A DNA stretch of 56,498 nucleotides from an uncultured Bacillota bacterium (GCA_900551705.1 URWY01000006.1:1-56498), one strand, 5' to 3'; shown: positions 23,952 through 31,749, numbered from the stretch's first letter. Translations and numbers: made by a program. The notes: generated by a model from the sequence alone, not told the origin.

Positions 23952-23980
23952 ATTATACTAAATAAAATATAAAAAATCAA
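23952..23980 (-). promoter_or_regulatory. promoter of the coiled-coil-sepF-lspA-rluD operon
   Basis: On the minus strand, TTGATT (23975-23980), 17-base spacer, consensus TATAAT (23952-23957). A GAGAGGT site follows. Confidence 0.7.
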
Positions 23981-24001
23981 TATATAATTTATAAAAAATC
24001 G

Positions 24002-24030
24002 TTGACAATTACCTTTTGATGTGTTATATT
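24002..24030 (+). promoter_or_regulatory. promoter of rplJ-rplL
   Basis: TTGACA 24002-24007, 17-base spacer, TATATT 24025-24030. Confidence 0.8.
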
Positions 24031-24049
24031 AACTCAGCAATTAAATAAT

Positions 24050-24170
24050 AAAAGTCCGAAGACAGCAAGTGGTTTAACCGTAAACAAAATATTGTGCTTG
24101 CCGAGGTGATAGTTTTTGAAAGATGTTTATCTCTCAAAGTCTTGGTTCGGGCTTTGAGAGTTATTTTTTT
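24050..24170 (+). ncRNA. L10 leader with attenuator
   Basis: The transcript begins with the known L10-leader type sequence: CCGAAGACAGCAAGTGG, an AACCGTAAAC block, then TGCTTGCCGAGGTG pairing back to the CAAG. The L10-L12 complex binds such leaders. A hairpin CTCTCAAAG (24131-24139) / CTTTGAGAG (24152-24160) with a T run follows and forms an intrinsic attenuator. Control is therefore probably by early termination when L10 is in excess. Confidence 0.8.
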
Positions 24171-24206
24171 GTTTCGCACAAATTTATTAAAAGGAGATGT
24201 AAAAAA

Positions 24207-24695
24207 GTGAGTGCTAGTTTAGAAGCTAAAAAACTTTTAGTTGAAGAAATTAAAAGCAAAATTCAACGCGCAAAATCACTTACTTTTGTGGACTATCGCG
24301 GTCTTACAGTTGAAGAAGACACAAAAATGCGTGCAGCATTTAGAGATGCAGGCGCAGATTACAAGGTTTATAAAAACCGTCTTCTTCTTCGTGCTCTTGA
24401 AGAATGTGGCATCACAGGTTTAGAGAGTGTTTTGGAAGGCACAAGCGCAGTTGCATTCGGATTTGAAGACGAAGTTGCTCCAAATAAAATCATTGTAGAC
24501 ACAATCAAAAACACACAAAAAATGCAAATTAAAGGTGGCGTTTTGAATGGTCAAATTATCGATGTAGCAATGGTTGAAAAGCTTGCAAACATTCCATCAA
24601 AAGAAGTGCTTCTTGCAAAATTACTATTTTTATTACAAAGCCCTGTTCGCGGCTTGGCTGTTGCGCTTAACGCAATTGCAGAAAAGAACAACTAA
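24207..24695 (+). CDS. rplJ: 50S ribosomal protein L10
   Basis: L10 is the base of the ribosomal stalk and carries the L7/L12 dimers. Family blocks TFVDYRGLTVEEDTKMRAAF and YKVYKNRLLLRAL are clear. I start at GTG 24207 with AAGGAG upstream; the longer frame would run through the leader attenuator. Length is 162 residues. The C-terminal helix, which binds L12, ends the chain. rplL follows after 26 bases. No rplK-rplA genes precede it. Confidence 0.96.
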   Translation: MSASLEAKKLLVEEIKSKIQRAKSLTFVDYRGLTVEEDTKMRAAFRDAGADYKVYKNRLLLRALEECGITGLESVLEGTSAVAFGFEDEVAPNKIIVDTIKNTQKMQIKGGVLNGQIIDVAMVEKLANIPSKEVLLAKLLFLLQSPVRGLAVALNAIAEKNN

Positions 24696-24721
24696 TTAAA
24701 TAAATCTTGGAGGAAAATAAA

Positions 24722-25096
24722 ATGGCAGATTTAGATAAATTCATTGAAGAAATCAAAACATTAACAGTTGTTGAACTTAACGACTTAGTTAAAAAATTAG
24801 AAGAAGAATTCGGCGTTTCAGCTGCTGCAACAGTTGTTGCTGGTGGCGCTGCTGCTGGTGCTGCTGCTCCAGCTGCTGAAGAAAAAACAGAATTCACTGT
24901 TGCACTTAAAGAAACAGGTGCAAACAAAATTGCAGTTATTAAAGCAGTTAGAGAAATCACAGGACTTGGACTTTCAGAAGCAAAAGCTTTGGTTGACAAT
25001 GCTCCTTCTACAATTAAAGAAAATGTTCCAGCTGCTGAAGCAAAAGAATTTGAAGCAAAATTAAAAGAAGCAGGCGCAACTGTAGAATTAAAATAA
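24722..25096 (+). CDS. rplL: 50S ribosomal protein L7/L12
   Basis: L7/L12 dimers form the flexible stalk that recruits translation GTPases. The N-terminal dimer domain, an Ala/Gly hinge (VAGGAAAGAAAPAAE) and the C-terminal domain with GANKIAVIKAVREITGLGLS and EAKALVDNAP are present. Length is 124 residues. The ATG at 24722 has TTGGAGG upstream; an in-frame TTG at 24707 overlaps that site. Confidence 0.98.
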   Translation: MADLDKFIEEIKTLTVVELNDLVKKLEEEFGVSAAATVVAGGAAAGAAAPAAEEKTEFTVALKETGANKIAVIKAVREITGLGLSEAKALVDNAPSTIKENVPAAEAKEFEAKLKEAGATVELK

Positions 25097-25126
25097 TTAA
25101 AATTTAAAAAAGTAAATTTGTGTGAG

Positions 25127-25158
25127 AAAAAGCTCTTTCGCTTGGAAAGAGTTTTTTT
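25127..25158 (+). terminator. terminator of rplJ-rplL
   Basis: CTCTTTC and GAAAGAG with a five-base loop, preceded by an A tract and followed by seven T. Confidence 0.88.
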
Positions 25159-25165
25159 ATGACTA

Positions 25166-25194
25166 TTGTATTTTTGAAAAAAGTATGATAACAT
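25166..25194 (+). promoter_or_regulatory. promoter giving a leaderless start at 25201
   Basis: TTGTAT 25166-25171, 17-base spacer, TAACAT 25189-25194; ATG six bases later. Confidence 0.6.
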
Positions 25195-25200
25195 ATAGTC

Positions 25201-25740
25201 ATGATATATTTTGTAAGACATGGAGAAACAACAAGCAATGCAAGCGAAATCATAACAGGAAGAACGGAAGTTGAACTTTCTGAAAATGGTTTAAAACAAG
25301 CATTGATTGCTGCCGAAGCGTTAAAGAATGTAGAAATTGATGCAATATATTGTTCGCCATTAAAGCGAACTATGCACACATGCGAAATTGTTAATAAAAA
25401 TATTGGTTTGCCAATCAATTATGATGATAGAATTTTGGCAAGAGATTATGGTAAGTTTGAAGGTGTAAGGTATTGTGATATGCACGGAGAACTTAATTGG
25501 AATATCAATGTTTTGGAAAATGGAATTGATAACGAACCTATCATTGATATGGCAAAACGCGTATTTGAGTTTATTGATTTTATTAAACATCAATACGGAA
25601 ATAAAAATGTTTTAGTTGTTTCACATTCAAGCGTTGGAAAAATTTTTAATTGTTATTTTAATGGTTTTCCAACTGACGGCAATGTGTTTGCAAAAAAAAT
25701 AAAAAATGCAGAAGTTGTTGAATTTCGCTTTGACGAATAA
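25201..25740 (+). CDS. histidine phosphatase (phosphoglycerate-mutase-like)
   Basis: The branch-1 histidine phosphatase signature FVRHGETTSNA is at the N-terminus, with the second catalytic His in VVSHSSVGKI near residue 140 and a supporting Arg-rich CSPLKRTMHT block. Such enzymes act on small phospho-compounds, for example phosphosugars, cobalamin intermediates or phosphoglycerate; the substrate cannot be told from the sequence. Length is 179 residues. There is no ribosome-binding site; the promoter places the transcript start at the ATG. Confidence 0.9.
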   Translation: MIYFVRHGETTSNASEIITGRTEVELSENGLKQALIAAEALKNVEIDAIYCSPLKRTMHTCEIVNKNIGLPINYDDRILARDYGKFEGVRYCDMHGELNWNINVLENGIDNEPIIDMAKRVFEFIDFIKHQYGNKNVLVVSHSSVGKIFNCYFNGFPTDGNVFAKKIKNAEVVEFRFDE

Positions 25741-25757
25741 AATATGTATAGTATAAT
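25730..25757 (+). promoter_or_regulatory. promoter of the SHOCT membrane protein
   Basis: TTGACG 25730-25735 inside the end of the phosphatase gene, 16-base spacer, TATAAT 25752-25757; GGAGGG follows. Confidence 0.6.
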
Positions 25758-25775
25758 AAATTTATGGAGGGAAAT

Positions 25776-26405
25776 ATGAAAAAAGGAAGAGGATGTAATT
25801 TAGCAGCAGGAATTATTGATATAATTTTAGCATCATTTTTAATAATTGCAGGAATCTATTATTTGATTGTTGGTTCAGCATTTATGAATTCTAATGACGC
25901 AGTGCTTATCACAGCAGGGGAAATAGTCTTTATTGCTGGTCTTGTAGGTTTGTTGCTTGGCGCTGGATATTTAACTTTTGGTATTTTATCAATAAAATAT
26001 GCAAACGCAAGTCCTGAAATTTATTACGCAAAGAAAAGTGCTTATTTAACATTTTCAATTATTGAAAGTGTAGTTGTAATCTATTTCATCTATTCAGTTA
26101 TTGCAGTTGGTGATGCTTTGGCAATTATTTCATTATTGATTTATCTTTCTGCAATGATTCTTCACTGGGTTGGATTTGGCTTGATGGCAAAAGGTCGCAG
26201 TGAAATGACTATGTCAAATAACGGCGTTACAGTTGAACTAAAACAAAATGCTTCAATTCCACAAACACAAGAAGTTGAAACTCAAAAACAATCATTTAAT
26301 GAAAATGTTTATGCACAATTAACGAAATTAAATGAGTTGAAACAAAACGGCATTATTTCGGAAGAAGAATTCCAAGAAATGAAAAATAAGATTTTAAATA
26401 AATAA
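25776..26405 (+). CDS. four-helix membrane protein with C-terminal SHOCT domain
   Basis: Residues 1-145 hold about four hydrophobic helices (IIDIILASFLIIAGIYYLIV, EIVFIAGLVGLLLGAGYL, a third near SIIESVVVIYFIYSV, a fourth near AIISLLIYLSAMIL). After a linker the last 28 residues, LTKLNELKQNGIISEEEFQE and on, match the SHOCT motif, a short oligomerisation module often at the ends of membrane or toxin-related proteins. Function unknown. Length 209 from ATG 25776, with GGAGGG upstream; the in-frame ATG at 25764 overlaps that site. Confidence 0.82.
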   Translation: MKKGRGCNLAAGIIDIILASFLIIAGIYYLIVGSAFMNSNDAVLITAGEIVFIAGLVGLLLGAGYLTFGILSIKYANASPEIYYAKKSAYLTFSIIESVVVIYFIYSVIAVGDALAIISLLIYLSAMILHWVGFGLMAKGRSEMTMSNNGVTVELKQNASIPQTQEVETQKQSFNENVYAQLTKLNELKQNGIISEEEFQEMKNKILNK

Positions 26406-26407
26406 CA

Positions 26408-26445
26408 AAATAAATAAAATGCTCACTAGGGCATTTTATTTTTGC
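26408..26445 (+). terminator. terminator after the SHOCT gene
   Basis: AAATAAAATGC and GCATTTTATTT pair over 11 bases, followed by T. Confidence 0.8.
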
Positions 26446-26461
26446 TTTTTTATTGATTTAT

Positions 26462-26490
26462 TTGTTAAAATTAGAAAGATAATATATAAT
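26462..26490 (+). promoter_or_regulatory. promoter of the CYTH-like gene and deoD
   Basis: TTGTTA 26462-26467, 17-base spacer, TATAAT 26485-26490; GAGGT precedes the ATG at 26507. Confidence 0.6.
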
Positions 26491-26506
26491 AATTTTAGAG
26501 GTATCA

Positions 26507-27196
26507 ATGGGAAAGTTTATTGAAAAGTCATCAGAAGGCGTTAAAACTTACACACTTTTTGCAAAAACAACAATGAAAAAGGTTTTGCAGTTGCAAGATG
26601 TTTTGCATTTGTATACTTTTATCCCAGAAAGCAGGTCAGTTCAAAAAGAAGTGTATTTGGATAGCCCAAATAATCTTTTAAAAAGTGCCGGCTTGAATTT
26701 GTGTAAGTCAACAGAAAATAACAAAGCATTTTTCAAGGTTGAAAGAGAAAGATATGATAGTTCAACAAAAAGAAACAATATTCAACGCGTTGAAAAAGTA
26801 TTTATTCATGAAATCGGTTTGAGAGATACAGTTCAAGACCATATGTTCTTCTTAACAGATGGTATTAAACAAATGTTTACAACTCAATTTTATATTGACC
26901 TGGACAATGTTCTAAAAACAGTTGTTCCAAAAATCGAAATGGACAGCAAAAAAACAATTTTCAAAGTCTTTTCAGGCCGTGGATTTAAAGGCGAAATGAT
27001 TTTTGAAGATGTTTCAATCAAAAATTTTGAAACGAAAAGAACGGCATTCACAATGATGTTGACAATTAGACAATTATCTGGACGATTTGATAATTCAGAT
27101 TTTGAAGATTTTACATCAAAAATTGAAAAATATTGCAGAGAAGTTATGCCAACAAACGACACAAAATATGAAATTGCAAAACGAATGACAAAATAA
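26507..27196 (+). CDS. unknown protein, possibly CYTH-like
   Basis: This 229-residue soluble protein has no firm family match. The segment VQKEVYLDSPNNLLKSAGLN followed by AFFKVERERY resembles the strand YxDTPxxxLxxxGxxLR pattern of CYTH/triphosphate-tunnel proteins, and other Lys/Arg/Glu-rich strands could line a tunnel. That comparison is weak. Ten bases separate it from deoD, whose ribosome-binding site sits in the gap, so the two are probably co-transcribed, which hints at nucleotide or phosphate metabolism. Confidence 0.6.
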   Translation: MGKFIEKSSEGVKTYTLFAKTTMKKVLQLQDVLHLYTFIPESRSVQKEVYLDSPNNLLKSAGLNLCKSTENNKAFFKVERERYDSSTKRNNIQRVEKVFIHEIGLRDTVQDHMFFLTDGIKQMFTTQFYIDLDNVLKTVVPKIEMDSKKTIFKVFSGRGFKGEMIFEDVSIKNFETKRTAFTMMLTIRQLSGRFDNSDFEDFTSKIEKYCREVMPTNDTKYEIAKRMTK

Positions 27197-27205
27197 AGGA
27201 GAACT

Positions 27206-27907
27206 ATGCCAACACCACATAATAATGCAAATCTTGGTGATTTCGCAAAAACTATAATTATGCCTGGCGACCCAAAGCGTAGCCAGTATATAGCAAACAA
27301 TTTTTTAACTGATGCAAAACTTGTAAACGATGTCCGCGGCGTAAAAGGTTACACAGGTTATTACAATGGGAAAATAGTTTCCGTAATGGCTCATGGAATG
27401 GGTATGCCTTCAATGGCGATTTATGCTCACGAATTGTTTAATTTTTATGGCGTTGAAAACATCATTAGAATTGGTTCGTGCGGCGCTATTAATGAAAATG
27501 TTGGGCTTAGAGATATTATTTTGGCAAGTCCAGTCGTAACAGAAAGCAATATTGGTAGAGCGTTTTCGGATAGCAAAAAAGTTGCATATCCAACAACTCA
27601 ATTAGCAGAAAAAATTATGTCCACAGCAAAAAAAACCGGTGTTGGAGTTAAACAAGGTATGGTTTTGTGTTCTGATTTGTTTTATGCAGAAGAACAGGAC
27701 AGCGAAAAGTGGAAAAAACAGGGCGCACTTGCTGTTGAAATGGAAAGTTATGTGCTTTATAAAATCGCACAAGAGTATAAGAAAAACGCAGTTTGCTTAT
27801 TAACCGTTTCAGACCTGCTTTATAATAAAGAAAATCAACTAACCGCCGATGAGCGTCAAAAATCGTTTGATGAAATGATAAAACTTGCGCTTGATAGTGC
27901 AATATAA
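27206..27907 (+). CDS. deoD: purine nucleoside phosphorylase, DeoD type
   Basis: This hexameric enzyme splits purine (deoxy)nucleosides with phosphate. The start MPTPHNNANLGDFAKTIIMP, the PGDPKRSQYIA phosphate site, HGMGMPSMAIY, RIGSCGAI, and the base site AVEMESYVLY and TVSDLL are all typical. Length is 233 residues. AAGGAG precedes the ATG. Its role is nucleoside salvage. A terminator follows. Confidence 0.96.
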   Translation: MPTPHNNANLGDFAKTIIMPGDPKRSQYIANNFLTDAKLVNDVRGVKGYTGYYNGKIVSVMAHGMGMPSMAIYAHELFNFYGVENIIRIGSCGAINENVGLRDIILASPVVTESNIGRAFSDSKKVAYPTTQLAEKIMSTAKKTGVGVKQGMVLCSDLFYAEEQDSEKWKKQGALAVEMESYVLYKIAQEYKKNAVCLLTVSDLLYNKENQLTADERQKSFDEMIKLALDSAI

Positions 27908-27908
27908 A

Positions 27909-27938
27909 ATTTATCCACTTGTTGAAAGTGGATTTTTA
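27909..27938 (+). terminator. terminator after deoD, abutting the trmD promoter
   Basis: ATCCACTT and AAGTGGAT pair around a short loop with a T run; the -35 of trmD starts in the next base. Confidence 0.8.
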
Positions 27939-27967
27939 TTTACAATTAATTTGATTTGTTGTATTAT
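27939..27967 (+). promoter_or_regulatory. promoter giving a leaderless trmD start
   Basis: TTTACA 27939-27944, 17-base spacer, TATTAT 27962-27967; ATG six bases after the -10. Confidence 0.65.
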
Positions 27968-27973
27968 ATCTAC

Positions 27974-28648
27974 ATGAGAATAGATATATTAACATTGTTT
28001 CCAGAAATGTTCAGCGCATTAAAAATGAGTATTTTGGGACGAGCAACAGAAAGCGGAAAACTTGAAATCAATCTGATTAATATCAGAGATTTTTCCAAAG
28101 ATAAGCATAAAAAGTGTGATGATGAAATATACGGCGGCGGTGCTGGTATGCTTATGATGGTTCAACCAATATATGATGCTGTTATGAGTGTAAAAACTGA
28201 AAATAGCAAAATTTTTGTATTTTCACCAAAAGGTGTTACATTTAATCAAAAATATGCTCAAAACATGAGCAATCTGGAGCACATAATCTTAATTTGCGGA
28301 CATTATGAAGGCATTGACGAAAGGGTTATTGAAATTTTCAATCCAACTTTGCTTTCAATGGGTGATTATGTCTTAACTGGCGGCGAAATTCCAGCTATGC
28401 TTGTTGTGGACTGCGTTTCAAGGCTTTTAAATGATGTTATTTCCAAAGATAGTTTGAATGAAGAAAGTTTCACGAACGGACTTTTGGAATATCCTCAATA
28501 CACTCGCCCAGCAGATTTTATGGGATATAAAGTCCCTGACGTGTTGCTATCAGGTAATCACGCAGAAATTGATAAATATAGGGCAAAATGCTCGCTATTA
28601 GAAACAAAAAAATATAGACCAGACTTACTTGGGGGCGATAATGAATAA
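27974..28648 (+). CDS. trmD: tRNA (guanine-37-N1) methyltransferase
   Basis: TrmD adds the m1G37 next to the anticodon and so prevents frameshifting. The start MRIDILTLFPEMFSALKMSI, the trefoil-knot blocks CGHYEGIDERV and SMGDYVLTGGE, and YTRPADFMGYKVPDVLLSGN are diagnostic. Length is 224 residues from ATG 27974, a leaderless start. rbgA overlaps its end by eight bases. RimM, the usual upstream partner, is not here. Confidence 0.96.
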   Translation: MRIDILTLFPEMFSALKMSILGRATESGKLEINLINIRDFSKDKHKKCDDEIYGGGAGMLMMVQPIYDAVMSVKTENSKIFVFSPKGVTFNQKYAQNMSNLEHIILICGHYEGIDERVIEIFNPTLLSMGDYVLTGGEIPAMLVVDCVSRLLNDVISKDSLNEESFTNGLLEYPQYTRPADFMGYKVPDVLLSGNHAEIDKYRAKCSLLETKKYRPDLLGGDNE

Positions 28649-29477
28649 AATAAATTGGTTTCCAGGTCACATGAAAAAAGCGCTTGAAGAGATGCAAGCG
28701 GAAGTTAAAAATGTTGACGCTGTTATTTATGTTTTAGATGCAAGAGCGCCAAAAGCGTGTTTAAATCCATCATTTGTTAGAATTATTGGCACAAAACCTA
28801 TTTTATTTGTTTTAAATAAGTGCGATTTGGCTGACGAGGAAAAAGTTAAAGAATTCTCGCAAACTTTGAGAAGTGAAAATACAAAATGCCTTATGCTAAA
28901 TTCCACGGCAAGTGGTGCACTCAATAAAGTTACGAATGCGTTGAATGAATTATGTAATAGTCAAATTGAAAGATTTAAAAATAAGGGCGTAAATTATTTT
29001 GTTCGCGCAATGGTTTTGGGCGTTCCAAATTCTGGCAAAAGCACACTTGTAAATAATTTATGCGGCTTGGCTAGGGCTGTAACCGGCAACAGACCCGGCG
29101 TAACAAAAGGTAAACAATGGGTTAAACTTTCAAATAATATTGAAATTTTAGACACTCCTGGAACGCTTTGGCCAAATCTTGAAGTGGAAGAAACAGCATT
29201 GCAACTTGCTTATATCGGTTCAATAAAAGATGATGTTTTGCAAATTGAAGAGCTTGTTTTGAGTTTAATTTCGGACTTGCAAAAGTTATATCCAAGTTTG
29301 CTTGAAGAAAAATATCAAATTGAAGATTTACAAAACAAAACTCCAATAGAACTTTTAGATGAAATCGCCGAAAAGAAAAAATGTTTGCTTAAAGGCGGTG
29401 AGATAGATTACGAAAGAACTGCAAAAGCAATTTTGGATGATTTTAGAAAAAACAGAATTGGAAAAATAACTTTTTAG
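28641..29477 (+). CDS. rbgA: ribosome biogenesis GTPase RbgA (YlqF)
   Basis: RbgA is a circularly permuted GTPase needed for late 50S assembly. The N-terminal INWFPGHMKKALEEM, then G4 LNKCD, G1 PNSGKSTLVN near residue 130 and G3 DTPGT near 171 appear in the permuted order. A C-terminal helical domain follows; total 278 residues. I start at ATG 28641, inside the end of trmD, rather than the in-frame codon at 28629. TrmD-RbgA-YraN-L19 clustering is common in Firmicutes. Confidence 0.95.
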   Translation: MNKINWFPGHMKKALEEMQAEVKNVDAVIYVLDARAPKACLNPSFVRIIGTKPILFVLNKCDLADEEKVKEFSQTLRSENTKCLMLNSTASGALNKVTNALNELCNSQIERFKNKGVNYFVRAMVLGVPNSGKSTLVNNLCGLARAVTGNRPGVTKGKQWVKLSNNIEILDTPGTLWPNLEVEETALQLAYIGSIKDDVLQIEELVLSLISDLQKLYPSLLEEKYQIEDLQNKTPIELLDEIAEKKKCLLKGGEIDYERTAKAILDDFRKNRIGKITF

Positions 29478-29485
29478 GAGCAATT

Positions 29486-29830
29486 TTGAAACGATTCAAT
29501 TTTATTAAAGGTAGAAAGAACGAAGCACTTGCAGAAAACTTTCTCAAAAAGAAGGGTTATAAAATAATTGAGCAAAATTATTCAAATCATTTAGGCGAGA
29601 TAGATTTAATCGCAACCGAAAAAGATATTTTAGTGTTCGTTGAAGTGAAATTTAGACAAACAAATGAATTTGGTTTGGCTAGGGAAGCGGTTGGAATTTA
29701 TAAACAGAACAAAATCAAAAAAACTGCCACTTTATATCTTCAACAAAATCATTTATTTGAGAAACAAATTCGCTTTGATGTTGTGGATATTTTAGGAGAC
29801 GAAATAACGCATATAGAAAACGCGTTTTAA
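29486..29830 (+). CDS. yraN: UPF0102 (YraN) nuclease-fold protein
   Basis: YraN proteins have a restriction-endonuclease-like fold and uncertain function. The active-site-like elements GEIDLIA and VFVEVKFR, plus the N-terminal GRKNEALAENFLKKKGYKI, are present. Length is 114 residues. The start is TTG at 29486 with AGGAG seven bases upstream. It lies eight bases after rbgA and ends this operon. Confidence 0.92.
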   Translation: MKRFNFIKGRKNEALAENFLKKKGYKIIEQNYSNHLGEIDLIATEKDILVFVEVKFRQTNEFGLAREAVGIYKQNKIKKTATLYLQQNHLFEKQIRFDVVDILGDEITHIENAF

Positions 29831-29863
29831 ATTAAAAAAATTAAAAAACTTTGCCAAAAACAC

Positions 29864-29892
29864 TTGCATTGTGACGCAATATATGATATATT
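29864..29892 (+). promoter_or_regulatory. promoter of rplS
   Basis: TTGCAT 29864-29869, 17-base spacer, TATATT 29887-29892. Confidence 0.7.
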
Positions 29893-29895
29893 ATC

Positions 29896-29945
29896 GTCAG
29901 ACTTCGGGTGTTCCGCTGTCTTTTTTGTCTGATAAGAACACTTAG
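29896..29945 (+). ncRNA. L19 leader with an H-type pseudoknot
   Basis: TCAGAC (29897-29902) pairs with GTCTGA (29927-29932). Within that loop GTGTTC (29908-29913) pairs with GAACAC (29936-29941), making an H-type pseudoknot just before the GGAGG site. Leaders of rplS are known in low-GC Gram-positives; identity with the Rfam family is likely but unchecked. Confidence 0.6.
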
Positions 29946-29965
29946 TAATATAGGAGGAATAAGTC

Positions 29966-30307
29966 ATGAATATGGTAGACATCATTGAAAGCGAAAACTT
30001 AAAAAAAGATGTTCCAGAATTTAATATTGGAGACACTGTTAAAGTTTTTGTAAAAATCAAAGAAGGTGACAAAGAAAGAATTCAAGCATACGAAGGTGTT
30101 GTTATTGCTAGAAAAAATGGCAGTGTTAGAGAAACTTTCACAGTTAGAAGAATTTCTTATGGCGTTGGAGTTGAAAGAACATTCCCAATTCATTCACCAC
30201 TTATCGACCATGTTGAAGTTACAAGACAAGGTAAAACAAGACGTGCAAAATTGTATTACATTCGTAACCTCACTGGCAAGGCTGCAAAAGTTAAACAAGC
30301 AGAATAA
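29966..30307 (+). CDS. rplS: 50S ribosomal protein L19
   Basis: L19 sits at the subunit interface of the 50S. The family blocks FNIGDTVKVFVKIKEGDKER, QAYEGVVIARKNG, SYGVGVERTFPIHSP and RRAKLYYIRNL are all present in 113 residues. GGAGG precedes the ATG at 29966; a second in-frame ATG lies two codons later. It has its own promoter and structured leader. Confidence 0.98.
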   Translation: MNMVDIIESENLKKDVPEFNIGDTVKVFVKIKEGDKERIQAYEGVVIARKNGSVRETFTVRRISYGVGVERTFPIHSPLIDHVEVTRQGKTRRAKLYYIRNLTGKAAKVKQAE

Positions 30308-30310
30308 TAG

Positions 30311-30338
30311 AAATCCAAGCATTTGCTTGGATTTTTTT
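30311..30338 (+). terminator. terminator of rplS
   Basis: AAATCCAAGC and GCTTGGATTT with a four-base loop and seven T. Confidence 0.9.
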
Positions 30339-30361
30339 ATGCTTAATTTTTAAATGTTTTA

Positions 30362-30392
30362 ATAAAAAAACTGCAAAATTGCATTTTTTTTT
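30362..30392 (-). terminator. terminator of the minus-strand unknown gene
   Basis: AAATGCAA and TTGCAGTTT arms on the minus strand, followed by seven T; the plus strand also has a T run. Confidence 0.6.
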
Positions 30393-30393
30393 A

Positions 30394-31248
30394 TTAATTA
30401 TCTTGATTTTGATTTTTCTTTTGACTGTTTTCTAAACACATTTGGTTAATTTTGTCTGAAACAAGCATTTCTTGGTCAATATAATAATCTAATTGATTAT
30501 TTGTTGCTTTGTTGATTGCTTTTATAGCATATTCAACTTGCCTTGTATCTTTGATTTGTTCTTCAAAAGGTAATTCTACATAAGAAACAAAATTTTCAAT
30601 TCCCCAAATATTGTTTAATCTTTCTTTTGTAGTTATGTTAAGTAAATTTTTAAGCAACATTGTTGGGTCTTTCATTCCTCCGACTTCGCCTTTTATGTAT
30701 TTTACATCGTCGTTAGAAAGTGTTCCATTCATATATGCAACATCTGTATCAATTCCGAACTCGCCAGCAATTTGCCTTGCAACCCACCATTTGTGAATTG
30801 ATATGCTTATTGCAGGTAAATAACGAGAAATTGATAAGTTTGCTTCTTCGCAATTATTAAGATGGTCTAAAACTACTTTTGCTGCTTCTAAATTTTCTTG
30901 TTTCCAAGATGGAGGAAGAAAATCCCAACCTTTGATAGCACTATCAACAAAATATTTTGATTTTCCGTCTTCTGAAATTTCTCTTTTATACAAAGGATTT
31001 CCGTTCTTATCTGTATTTACGCTGTAACCTTCTTCATTAAATTGAATATTTTCGAAAAATTCTTTATCAAGACTTGCATTTTTACTTGCTCTAAATCTTC
31101 CGTGGTCTGCACCATCTGTTTGAAGGCCAAATTTACCTTCAATTGTGTCTTTATACCAGCCTTCATAATGAAAACTATAAGCAATGTGATTTAAAAGTGC
31201 TTCCTCAGAAATTGCACCACTTTCAATGAGTTTTTTTAATTTCTCCAT
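30394..31248 (-). CDS. hypothetical soluble protein
   Basis: This 284-residue protein is not recognised. It lacks signal peptide and membrane segments. Trp- and Tyr-rich stretches occur near the start (HIAYSFHYEGWYKDT) and middle (GWDFLPPSWKQENLEAAK, ISIHKWWVARQIAGEFG). The tail is Gln/Asn-rich. The AAKVVLDHL and IHKWWVARQ pieces suggest a mostly helical fold. It has a strong promoter and AAGGAG site, stands alone between rplS and the YigZ-like gene, and is probably expressed independently. Possibly accessory. Confidence 0.7.
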   Translation of the reverse strand: MEKLKKLIESGAISEEALLNHIAYSFHYEGWYKDTIEGKFGLQTDGADHGRFRASKNASLDKEFFENIQFNEEGYSVNTDKNGNPLYKREISEDGKSKYFVDSAIKGWDFLPPSWKQENLEAAKVVLDHLNNCEEANLSISRYLPAISISIHKWWVARQIAGEFGIDTDVAYMNGTLSNDDVKYIKGEVGGMKDPTMLLKNLLNITTKERLNNIWGIENFVSYVELPFEEQIKDTRQVEYAIKAINKATNNQLDYYIDQEMLVSDKINQMCLENSQKKNQNQDN

Positions 31249-31277
31249 AATTATCTCCTTTTTTATTTTACAAGTAT

Positions 31278-31306
31278 ATTGTATAACATAATTAAATGTG
31301 TGTCAA
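31278..31306 (-). promoter_or_regulatory. promoter of the hypothetical gene at 30394-31248
   Basis: On the minus strand, TTGACA (31301-31306), 17-base spacer, TACAAT (31278-31283). Confidence 0.75.
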
Positions 31307-31309
31307 GAC

Positions 31310-31648
31310 TTACTTTTTGACTGTTTCGCTTGCGGTTTTGGAGTAGGCACGAACAAGTCCACCAGCACCAAGTTTTATGCCGCCGAAATATCTTATAACA
31401 ACTAGCAAACAATTTTGCTTATCTTGTTTTTGAAGTACATTCAAAATTGGTTTGCCTGCTGTTCCAGACGGCTCGCCATCATCAAACGCCTTTTCGCTGA
31501 AAGGGTGTGATATTCGATAAGCATAACAAATGTGAGTTGCTTTTTTATGTTCTTTTTTTAGTTCTTGCAAAATATTGGAGATTTCTTCCTGCGAAAAAAC
31601 ATCGAAAAGTTGTCCAATAAATTTTGATTTCTTAATTTCAATTATCAT
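31310..31648 (-). CDS. short YigZ/IMPACT-family protein
   Basis: YigZ/IMPACT proteins (UPF0029) have an N-terminal domain with a conserved SDDGEPSGTAG-type loop and a C-terminal DUF1949 domain, about 210 residues. Here EIKKSKFIG, ATHICYAYRI, FDDGEPSGTAGKPILNVL and RYFGGIKLGAGGLVRAYSKT are intact but the chain ends at residue 112, exactly after domain 1. The second domain is absent. IMPACT relatives modulate stress translation; the bacterial role is unknown. Its start lies six bases after a -10 box and appears leaderless. Confidence 0.88.
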   Translation of the reverse strand: MIIEIKKSKFIGQLFDVFSQEEISNILQELKKEHKKATHICYAYRISHPFSEKAFDDGEPSGTAGKPILNVLQKQDKQNCLLVVIRYFGGIKLGAGGLVRAYSKTASETVKK

Positions 31649-31654
31649 ATTTAC

Positions 31655-31682
31655 ATATTAACATATTTTAAAAAATTGTTAA
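31655..31682 (-). promoter_or_regulatory. promoter giving a leaderless start for the YigZ-like gene
   Basis: On the minus strand, TTAACA (31677-31682), 16-base spacer, TAATAT (31655-31660); ATG six bases later. Confidence 0.55.
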
Positions 31683-31698
31683 AATTAATAAATACAAT

Positions 31699-31728
31699 TT
31701 GACAATTATATGTAAAAAGTGATAAACT
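31699..31728 (+). promoter_or_regulatory. promoter of alaS
   Basis: TTGACA 31699-31704, 18-base spacer, TAAACT 31723-31728; AAAGGAAAG precedes ATG 31750. No T-box leader fits in the space. Confidence 0.6.
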
Positions 31729-31749
31729 TTGGCAGTTAAAGGAAAGAGT

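Noticed and set aside
24123..24206. N-terminal extension of rplJ
   Set aside because: It runs through the leader attenuator hairpin and T run; GTG 24207 has AAGGAG.
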